Assembly (NCBI GenBank): GCA_947177495.1
Contig: CAMWUS010000052.1
Coordinates: 1-8,224, forward strand
DNA: 8,224 nucleotides
DNA from: an uncultured Clostridia bacterium
GTDB taxonomy: Bacteria; Bacillota; Clostridia; Christensenellales; Borkfalkiaceae
Direction of reading: 5' to 3'
In this document: piece after piece, positions 1 to 5,496 of the stretch
Position numbering within the stretch: the stretch's first letter is position 1
Layout: the number at the start of each line of letters is the position of its first letter
The notes under the pieces: generated by a model
What the model was told of the DNA's origin: nothing
What the model saw: the letters and a program-made list of their open reading frames with translations, nothing else
Database searches by the model: none
Translations under genes and position numbers: made by a program

Positions 1-22
1 GCGTTGGACTTCGTCTATCAAA

Positions 23-103
23 AGTCACTAAGCCTCAGGTTTGTGGCAAATTGGGGGCGCTACCGCAAAAGCGTGGTTTTGCTCCGCGCGAGTAATTGTG
101 ACT
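23..103. repeat. Nested imperfect palindrome downstream of dapA
   Basis: Three sets of inverted arms are nested around one centre: AGTCAC (23-28) with GTGACT (98-103), GCGC (57-60) with GCGC (86-89), and GCAAAA (65-70) with TTTTGC (77-82) around the loop GCGTGG. The element lies in the 119-bp stretch after the dapA stop codon, where no convincing gene is seen. It lacks a T-run on either strand, so it is a poor intrinsic terminator. It could be a dispersed intergenic repeat, a structured RNA end, or chance pairing of short arms. Only the arms are directly seen; any function is inference. Confidence 0.3.
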
Positions 104-119
104 ACGCTATATCACGAAC

Positions 120-1001
120 TTAAATTAAACCTAATTCTTTTAAGGCGCTTGCAAGCTGTTCGCGGTGAGCGGGTTCCAAGCGCGTTAAGGGGGCAACCGG
201 AGCGCCCGCGCGGAAGCCGAGCAAGTTCATTCCTTCCTTTACGGGAATGGGATTGACTTCCGTAAAGCAAGCTTTTGTAAGTGGCAACAGTTTGTCGTGA
301 AGGGCGATCGCCTCGTCGAGATTTCCCGCTGCAACCGCCGTCGTCATTGCTTTTACTTGCTTGGGTGCGAGGTTGGAAATCACCGAAATGACCGCCGTAC
401 CGCCCGCGCAGAGAATGGGAAGGTTGAGCGCGTCCTCGCCGGAATAAAGGTCGCATTTTCCGCGAATGAGCCGCGCCGTTTCCAAAACCTGCGCCATGTT
501 TCCGCTCGCTTCCTTAATGCCCGCAATGTTGGGGATTTGCGCAATGCGCGCCATCGTTTCGGGAAGAATGTTTACGCCCGTGCGCGCGGGAACGTTGTAA
601 CAAATTACGGGTATTTTAATTGCGCCTGCAATCGCCTCGTAATACTCGTACAGTCCCTGTTGGGTGCATTTGTTGTAGTAGGGGGTTACGGCAAGCACGC
701 CGTCCGCGCCGAGTTTTTCGGCAAGCACGCTCGCTTTCACCGCGTGCGCCGTGCAATTCGAGCCCGTTCCGAAAATGATTTTAATGCGCCCCGCGGCTTT
801 TTCTACGGCGTAACGCATCAGCGTTTGTTTGTCCTCGTCCGTCATCACCGAGGGCTCGCCCGTCGTACCGAGCACGACAAGAGCGTCCGTCCCGCCCGCG
901 ATTTGGTATTCCATCATTTTCCCGAACGCTTCGAGGTCTACTCCCGTCTCATTGAACGGAGTAATCATTGCAGTAGCGCTTCCTTTGAGAAATCCCGTCA
1001 T
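120..1001 (-). CDS. dapA: 4-hydroxy-tetrahydrodipicolinate synthase
   Basis: DapA condenses pyruvate with aspartate 4-semialdehyde, the first committed step of the diaminopimelate/lysine pathway, in the cytoplasm. The 293-residue product has the usual family length and reads as one complete (beta/alpha)8 barrel. The family residues are all in place at a constant +2 offset from the E. coli enzyme: Thr46 and Thr47 in GTTGE, Tyr109 in TPYYN, Tyr135 and Arg140 in YNVPARTG, and the Schiff-base Lys163 in GIKEASG. The ATG at 999-1001 is preceded by AGGAG (1007-1011, minus strand) at 5-bp spacing, which supports this start. It follows asd after a 76-bp gap with no promoter or terminator I can support, so it is probably co-transcribed with asd under the lysine riboswitch. 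No dapB is visible downstream within the window. Confidence 0.97.
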   Translation of the reverse strand: MTGFLKGSATAMITPFNETGVDLEAFGKMMEYQIAGGTDALVVLGTTGEPSVMTDEDKQTLMRYAVEKAAGRIKIIFGTGSNCTAHAVKASVLAEKLGADGVLAVTPYYNKCTQQGLYEYYEAIAGAIKIPVICYNVPARTGVNILPETMARIAQIPNIAGIKEASGNMAQVLETARLIRGKCDLYSGEDALNLPILCAGGTAVISVISNLAPKQVKAMTTAVAAGNLDEAIALHDKLLPLTKACFTEVNPIPVKEGMNLLGFRAGAPVAPLTRLEPAHREQLASALKELGLI

Positions 1002-1077
1002 AGTCTCTCCTTTTTTGTGCTCCGCCGCGCTTGGCGCGCAAGGGGCACTTTATCGTATGTTGGTAACGCGAATATTG

Positions 1078-2160
1078 TCAGTCGAAATAGCCCTTCGCCG
1101 CGAGGAGCTCGGCAAGAAGTACCGCGCCGCCCGCCGCCCCGCGCAGGGTGTTGTGCGAAAAACCGATAAATTTATAATCGAACAAATTGTCCTTTCTCAG
1201 CCGTCCCGCGCAAACCGCCATGCCGTTTTCCGTGTTTCTGTCGAGCTTGGGTTGCGGGCGGTTTTCTTCCGCCATGTAGTGCAAAAACTGCTTGGGAGCG
1301 GAGGGGAGAGAAAGCGCTTGCGGTTCTCCCGCAAAGTGCTTCCAAGCGGATAAAATTTCTTCCTCGGTGGGCTTTTGTTCGAAGGAAACGAACACCGCCG
1401 CCGTGTGTCCGTCGGTTACGGGTACGCGCAGGCATTGTGCCGTAATAGCGGGAGAGGTGGCGGGCACGATTGCGCCGTTTCCCACCGTTCCCCAAATTTT
1501 CAAGGGCTCTTGTTCGCTCTTTTCTTCCTCGCCGCCGATGAACGGAATAATGTTATCCGTAATCTCGGGCATGGTTGCAAAGGTCTTGCCCGCGCCCGAA
1601 ATCGCTTGATAGGTACATACCGCAACGCGTTTCAAGCCGAAGCGTTTGAGCGGGTGCAAGAGGGGAACGTACGATTGCAGCGAGCAGTTGCTTTTCACCG
1701 CGATAAATCCGCGCTTGGTGCCCAACCTCTTGCGCTGAGCGGCAATCACCTCTAAATGCTCCGCGTTGATTTCGGGAATGATCATAGGCACGTCGGGGGT
1801 GGAACGGTGTGCGGAATTGTTGGAAACCACGGGGATTTCCAATTTGGCGTACCGCTCTTCGAGCGCCTTGATTTCTTCTTTCTTCATGTTTACCGCGCAA
1901 AAGACGAAGTCGACTTTTCCTACTAACTTCTCGGCGTCCTTTTCCGCGTCCAACACGGTAATGCTTTTTGCGTAGGCGGGAATGGGCACGCTCATCGCCC
2001 ATTTGTCGCCGACAGCCTCGGGGTATTTCTTTCCCGCCGAACGCGCGCTTGCGAGCAGGGCAACAGGCTCGAACCAAGGGTGCCCGTCGAGCAAGGTCAA
2101 AAACCGTTGACCGACCATTCCCGTCGCGCCGATGATAGCTACTTTGTACTTTTTAACCAT
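1078..2160 (-). CDS. asd: Aspartate-semialdehyde dehydrogenase, archaeal/fungal-like subfamily
   Basis: Asd reduces aspartyl phosphate to aspartate 4-semialdehyde with NADPH, feeding lysine/diaminopimelate and the threonine-methionine branch. The N-terminal dinucleotide-binding motif GATGMVGQRF is at residues 11-20. The active-site cysteine is Cys159 in KSNCS, followed by AISGAGK near 187-192, and the likely catalytic His252 is in DGHTAAV. The SNCS context and 360-residue length fit the subfamily first described in archaea and fungi, which is also common in Clostridia, rather than the E. coli type; this subfamily call is from recall. The ATG at 2158-2160 has GGAG (2168-2171, minus strand) at 7-bp spacing. 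It is the first gene after the lysine riboswitch and terminator, and its product is the substrate of the DapA enzyme encoded next. Confidence 0.96.
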   Translation of the reverse strand: MVKKYKVAIIGATGMVGQRFLTLLDGHPWFEPVALLASARSAGKKYPEAVGDKWAMSVPIPAYAKSITVLDAEKDAEKLVGKVDFVFCAVNMKKEEIKALEERYAKLEIPVVSNNSAHRSTPDVPMIIPEINAEHLEVIAAQRKRLGTKRGFIAVKSNCSLQSYVPLLHPLKRFGLKRVAVCTYQAISGAGKTFATMPEITDNIIPFIGGEEEKSEQEPLKIWGTVGNGAIVPATSPAITAQCLRVPVTDGHTAAVFVSFEQKPTEEEILSAWKHFAGEPQALSLPSAPKQFLHYMAEENRPQPKLDRNTENGMAVCAGRLRKDNLFDYKFIGFSHNTLRGAAGGAVLLAELLAAKGYFD

Positions 2161-2194
2161 ATTTAATCTCCGTATTCCGCGGGTTTTCTTTTCT

Positions 2195-2220
2195 AAAAAA
2201 AATTACGGCTGCCGCCGTAA
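2195..2220 (-). terminator. Intrinsic terminator of the lysine riboswitch
   Basis: Read on the minus strand, TTACGGC (2220-2214) and GCCGTAA (2209-2203) form a perfect 7-bp stem closed by a 4-base loop, followed directly by eight T residues (2202-2195). It sits about 20 bases after the aptamer and before the asd ribosome binding site. That is the expected place for the expression platform of a transcriptional OFF riboswitch: lysine binding should favour this hairpin and end the transcript. The hairpin is seen directly; the switching behaviour is inferred from the family. Confidence 0.9.
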
Positions 2221-2239
2221 CCTCTTCCGAAAAATAACT

Positions 2240-2416
2240 TTGCCGAAAGCGCATCACCGCGGTGACAGTAATAAGGGTATTCTCCCTTATTCCCAACACG
2301 CTCCTCGGGGGAGAAACGCATTTCGGCGGCGATGCCCTTTTGCTGTAACGTGAACGGAAATCCCCGAATTTCCTCGTGTGCAGGTACTCTTGCTCAGCCG
2401 CTCCTCTTTTAAGCAA
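2240..2416 (-). promoter_or_regulatory. Lysine riboswitch (L box) aptamer controlling asd-dapA
   Basis: The minus-strand leader matches the lysine aptamer in order. AGAGG then GCGGC opens P2 (2401-2397), which pairs with GCCGC (2330-2326). GAGTA lies at 2389-2385, followed by a GGAAAT/ATTTCC hairpin. AAAGGGC and GCCGAA come before P3. P4 is a perfect 8-bp hairpin, AATAAGGG (2291-2284) with CCCTTATT (2277-2270), and is followed by the conserved ACTGTCA block. P1 can form from TTGCT plus AAAG (2416-2407) with CTTT plus GGCAA (2249-2240), with a small internal loop. The P4-to-CTGTCA block closely resembles the T. maritima asd lysine riboswitch as I recall it. The location ahead of asd-dapA with a terminator downstream agrees with lysine feedback. 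A T-box was considered and is less consistent. Confidence 0.9.
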
Positions 2417-2420
2417 GATA

Positions 2421-2449
2421 ATTTTACCATACGATCACATAAAAATCAA
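2421..2449 (-). promoter_or_regulatory. Extended -10 promoter for asd-dapA
   Basis: On the minus strand, TTGATT (2449-2444) and TAAAAT (2426-2421) are separated by exactly 17 bp. A TG precedes the -10 box by one base, giving an extended -10. Transcription should begin about 2413-2416, almost at the first base of riboswitch stem P1, which independently supports both calls. Confidence 0.8.
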
Positions 2450-2468
2450 GGAATTTGCCCGATTTCTA

Positions 2469-2497
2469 TTGAAATATTTTTTATTTTGTAGTACAAT
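2469..2497 (+). promoter_or_regulatory. Sigma-A-type promoter for the membrane protein gene cluster
   Basis: TTGAAA (2469-2474) and TACAAT (2492-2497) are 17 bp apart, each one mismatch from the consensus hexamer, and lie in an AT-rich tract. The predicted start near 2504 leaves a 5' leader of about 70 bases before the ATG at 2574. The promoter is divergent from the asd promoter, with 19 bp between the two -35 boxes. No intrinsic terminator lies between it and the end of the TPR gene, so it probably drives the genes from 2574 to 7173. Confidence 0.8.
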
Positions 2498-2510
2498 AAC
2501 GTTATACGCG

Positions 2511-2538
2511 GCGCTTTGCGGGTAATTTCGCGAAGCGC
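2511..2538 (+). other. 5'-leader stem-loop upstream of the YesL-like gene
   Basis: GCGCTTTGCG (2511-2520) pairs with CGCGAAGCGC (2529-2538) over 10 bp, including one G-U pair, around an 8-base loop. It lies just after the predicted transcription start and about 25 bases before the GGAG ribosome binding site (2564-2567). There is no T-run, so it is not an intrinsic terminator. It might protect the mRNA 5' end or bind a regulator; that is inference. Confidence 0.5.
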
Positions 2539-2573
2539 GGACGAAAGGGAAAATCATTCGAACGGAGACGCAT

Positions 2574-3890
2574 ATGGCGGATAGAGAAAGGAAAGGGCTC
2601 GTTGCGCGTTGGTTGGAAGGGAAAGAACGCAGTGAAGATTATGCGAGAAGTACGCTTCCCACCAGCCGTTGGGCGCTGTTTTGGGATATTTTAAAGGGGA
2701 GATTCTGGAAGCTCGTGCTCGTGAATCTCATGATGCTCGTTACCATTCTTCCGCTTGTCGGCATTATTATATGGCGCAATCTTTCCGTTGCAAGTCAGGG
2801 CTACAACCCCGCGTTCGGTGCGGGGATGGGCGTGGGTTATCCCGTTATTCCGCAGATTGCGGGTGCGGCCGAATTCATGATTTTTCAAGCGGATTTGCGC
2901 TTCTTCGCCATGATGGTTGCAAGTTCGCTTATCGCGGCGCTCGGCATTTCGGGCGGTATGTACATCATCAGAAACCTTATTTGGACGGAAGGCATTTTCG
3001 TTGCAAACGATTTCGTGCGCGGTATTAAGCGCAATTATTTCAACGTGCTCGAAGCGTTGCTGATCTTTTCTATTGTACTTTTCACGGCGCGTATGGCGGG
3101 CAATCTTGCCGACTATTACGTGGCGGCAAATGTTCAAGGCAGTATTCGCGGGTGGATGATTGCTTCCAAAGTCATCGGTTACATTCTCATGTGTATTGCG
3201 CTCCTCATTTGTCTGTGGATGATTTCTTTGGGAGTCAACTACAAGCAGGGACCTTGGGCGCTCTTCCGCAACGCGGTTATCATGACGATCGGCACGTTCC
3301 CGCAAACGGTTATCTTTGCGGCACTCGCCATTTGGCCCGTGTTCCTCGTCATTTTCGGAAACAGCATTATTCTCTTGATCGGCGCACTTATCATGATATT
3401 GTTCGGCATTTCCTATATGTGCCTTGTGTGGATGGATTTCAGCCAGTGGGCGTTCGACCGCTTCGTCAATCCCGAGAAGGGGATTCAAACGGGTCGCGGA
3501 CTTTACGACAAGAACAAGGCGAACAACAAGGGAATGCAACCCAAGCAAGAACCTGCAATGGACAGCGCGGCGATGCGTGAGTACAAGCGGTTAATCATCG
3601 CGCAGGGCAAGAGCAAGCTCGTTTGCCGTCCCATTAAACCGCTCGACGACGATCTTGACGTATATCAGTTGCCCGATTCTTTCTCGCGCGACGACTTGCG
3701 CCGTTTGAAGGAGAGCAAAGACGCCATTGAAGAGGACGTAAAGGCGTACGAGGAAGAGCATAAGAACGACGAGCAGTACGTAGAGTATAACCGTCAGTTC
3801 GAGGAGCGCGAAAAGGCGCTTCAAGAGGATACCAAGGGCAAAAAGAAAAAACCGCCCAAGCCTCCCAAAATGCTTACGAGGAAGAAGTAA
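2574..3890 (+). CDS. YesL-like (DUF624-type) membrane protein with long charged C-terminal tail
   Basis: This 438-residue protein has a short polar N-terminus, then a motif typical of YesL/DUF624-type proteins (FWDILKGRFWKLVLVNLMML, 36-55). About six hydrophobic segments follow: roughly 46-67, 108-132, 157-172, 196-220, 237-260 and 264-288. From about residue 295 on it is strongly hydrophilic: a linker, a Glu/Lys-rich stretch at 368-420 with coiled-coil character, and a Lys/Pro-rich end (422-438). Known YesL-like proteins are mostly near 200-220 residues, so both the membrane part and the tail are long here. No catalytic motif or signal peptide is seen, and the biochemical role is unknown. 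ATG at 2574 has GGAG at 6-bp spacing. It is the first gene after the plus-strand promoter and is followed after 6 bp by a methyltransferase gene. The tail is probably cytoplasmic, given its charge. Confidence 0.8.
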   Translation: MADRERKGLVARWLEGKERSEDYARSTLPTSRWALFWDILKGRFWKLVLVNLMMLVTILPLVGIIIWRNLSVASQGYNPAFGAGMGVGYPVIPQIAGAAEFMIFQADLRFFAMMVASSLIAALGISGGMYIIRNLIWTEGIFVANDFVRGIKRNYFNVLEALLIFSIVLFTARMAGNLADYYVAANVQGSIRGWMIASKVIGYILMCIALLICLWMISLGVNYKQGPWALFRNAVIMTIGTFPQTVIFAALAIWPVFLVIFGNSIILLIGALIMILFGISYMCLVWMDFSQWAFDRFVNPEKGIQTGRGLYDKNKANNKGMQPKQEPAMDSAAMREYKRLIIAQGKSKLVCRPIKPLDDDLDVYQLPDSFSRDDLRRLKESKDAIEEDVKAYEEEHKNDEQYVEYNRQFEEREKALQEDTKGKKKKPPKPPKMLTRKK

Positions 3891-3896
3891 ATTTTC

Positions 3897-4637
3897 ATGG
3901 CAAACGCATACGATCATTTATCGAAATGGTTTGAACTTCTTAACGACGACTGCGACTATGCCACATGGTCGCAGTATTTTATTGACGGGCTAAACGCGCT
4001 CGGCGCAGGCAAGAGGGGGTTGGAGCTCGGTTGCGGAAGCGGGGCGTTTTGCCGCGCGCTTGCCCGCGCGGGGTACGAAATGACGGGAGCGGACATCTCC
4101 GCGCCTATGCTTTCCGAGGGTATGAAGCGTGCCCGCGAAGAGGGGGTGCGCGTCGATTTCGTTCAAGCTGACGCCGCACGTTTGCATACCCCCAAGCCAT
4201 TTGATTTTATACTGTCTCCCAACGACTGCTATAACTACATTCCGCAAGAAAAATTAGCTTCGGCTTTCGCCCGAGTAGCTTCGAGTTTGAAAGCGGGGGG
4301 TATTTTTTGGCTGGACGTGAGCAGTGCGTGCAAGCTACGGCAAAAAGTTGCAAATAATATCTTTGCGGACGACCGCGACGAAATCACCTATCTTAGCTTT
4401 AATGCACTTCATAAAAACCGCGTCGAAATGGACGTAACGCTGTTCGTAAAGGAACAGGACGGGCGCTTTTGCCGTTTCGACGAAAAACACGTGCAATATA
4501 TCCATGAGGAAGATGCGCTTATATCCGCGCTCGAGGGGGCGGGCTTCTCTATCGTGAAGACAGAAGGGCACCTCGGCGAAGCGAAAGAGGGAAGCGACAG
4601 ACTGAATTTGATATGCAGAAAACAGGCAAAATCTTAA
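3897..4637 (+). CDS. Class I SAM-dependent methyltransferase
   Basis: The 246-residue product has the Rossmann-type methyltransferase fold signatures in order: motif I GLELGCGSGAF at 41-51 for SAM binding, the acidic strand end GADIS at 64-68 (ribose hydroxyl contact), VDFVQADAARL at 86-96 with Asp92 near the adenine, and FDFILSPNDCYNYI at 102-115 as the post-III/active-site strand. A C-terminal beta-rich half (about 150-242) includes the usual closing strand with GAGF. The substrate cannot be named; relatives of this type act on small molecules or cofactors, and no RNA- or DNA-specific motif is seen. ATG at 3897 lies 6 bp after the previous stop codon, with AGGAAG inside the end of the upstream gene as ribosome binding site. 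Its last 25 bases overlap hslO, so the two are probably translationally coupled. Confidence 0.88.
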   Translation: MANAYDHLSKWFELLNDDCDYATWSQYFIDGLNALGAGKRGLELGCGSGAFCRALARAGYEMTGADISAPMLSEGMKRAREEGVRVDFVQADAARLHTPKPFDFILSPNDCYNYIPQEKLASAFARVASSLKAGGIFWLDVSSACKLRQKVANNIFADDRDEITYLSFNALHKNRVEMDVTLFVKEQDGRFCRFDEKHVQYIHEEDALISALEGAGFSIVKTEGHLGEAKEGSDRLNLICRKQAKS

Positions 4638-5482
4638 AAACGCTCGTGTGGGGGAATGCCGTTTCCCTCGCCGTGCTCAATACTACCGCGCTTGTAAACG
4701 AAGCGATTAAGCGGCACTCCCTTACGCCCGTTTGCGCCGCCGCTTTGGGACGCGCTATGACGGCGTGCGCATATCTATGCAGTTGGCTGAAGGACGGCGA
4801 GTCCTCGCTTTCCATGACCTTCGACGGGGGCGGCGCAGGCGGTAAGGTGTGCGTTGCGGGCGACGGGGAGTTGAATATTCGCGGCTTCCTCGAAAACCCC
4901 AATTGCGTTTTGCCGCCGCGTGCGGACGGAAAGTTGGACGTAGGCGGTTGCGTGGGAAAGAACGGATATCTTACCGTTATCCGCGACGACGGGAGCGGAT
5001 TGCCTTTTACGGGCTCCTGCGCGCTGCTTACGGGAGAGATTGCGGAAGATTTGTCCGCCTATTTTCTCACAAGCGAACAGCGCCCCACGGCGGTCGCTTT
5101 GGGAGTAAGAATCGGTACGGACGGAACTTGTATCGGCGCGGGCGGGGTGTTTTTACAGCCGCTCCCCGGAGCAAGCGAAGAGATTTTGCGCCGCACGGAA
5201 GAGGAAATCGCGAAGTATTCTTCTATATCCGCTTTGATTGCCGTAAAGGGCGCGGAGGAAGTATTGCGCTCGATAGAGAACACACACTATGAGGGACGGG
5301 AAGTGCGTTTCCGTTGCAGGTGCTCGCGGGAGAAATCGGAAGCCGCGGTGCTTACGCTCGGACGGGAGGACGCGTTGGATTTGATTGCCCGCCAAGGAAA
5401 AATTTCCGTGCATTGCCACTATTGCAATACCGAATATGCGTTTACCGAAGAAGAGACGAAGAAGCTCTTCGGAGAGGAATAA
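4613..5482 (+). CDS. hslO: Hsp33 redox-regulated holdase chaperone
   Basis: Hsp33 is a cytoplasmic holdase that is zinc-bound and inactive when reduced, and unfolds to bind client proteins after oxidative damage. The 289-residue product matches the family length. The N-terminal domain carries the typical TTALVNEAIKRH and AAALGRAMTA blocks (24-51), then the long substrate-binding middle region with GGVFLQPLPGASEE (177-190). The zinc-binding redox switch is intact: Cys235-x-Cys237 and Cys268-x2-Cys271. The ATG at 4613 gives an N-terminus three residues longer than B. subtilis Hsp33 as recalled. It has only a distant purine-rich tract (about 4586-4594) as ribosome binding site, so translation probably depends on coupling with the methyltransferase gene it overlaps by 25 bp. 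A 14-bp gap leads to the TPR gene. Confidence 0.96.
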   Translation: MQKTGKILKTLVWGNAVSLAVLNTTALVNEAIKRHSLTPVCAAALGRAMTACAYLCSWLKDGESSLSMTFDGGGAGGKVCVAGDGELNIRGFLENPNCVLPPRADGKLDVGGCVGKNGYLTVIRDDGSGLPFTGSCALLTGEIAEDLSAYFLTSEQRPTAVALGVRIGTDGTCIGAGGVFLQPLPGASEEILRRTEEEIAKYSSISALIAVKGAEEVLRSIENTHYEGREVRFRCRCSREKSEAAVLTLGREDALDLIARQGKISVHCHYCNTEYAFTEEETKKLFGEE

Positions 5483-5496
5483 GGAGAAGTGGGACG

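Noticed and set aside
41..256. 71-residue plus-strand open frame across the end of dapA
   Set aside because: It overlaps the well-supported dapA gene on the other strand and has no good ribosome binding site.
2240..2416. T-box leader, because of AGAG/GAGTA-like sequence and an ACCGCG stretch
   Set aside because: The order of conserved blocks and the P4 hairpin followed by ACTGTCA fit the lysine aptamer; the T-box TGGNACCGCG core is not matched (the sequence is TGTCACCGCG).
2691..3548. Long minus-strand open frame opposite the YesL-like gene
   Set aside because: It is the antisense shadow of a gene with clear membrane segments and ribosome binding site; its translation is low-complexity and has no start signal.
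5314..5496. Upstream extension of the TPR gene into hslO
   Set aside because: It would overlap 169 bp of hslO in another frame; GTG at 5497 with AAGGAG just upstream is far better placed.
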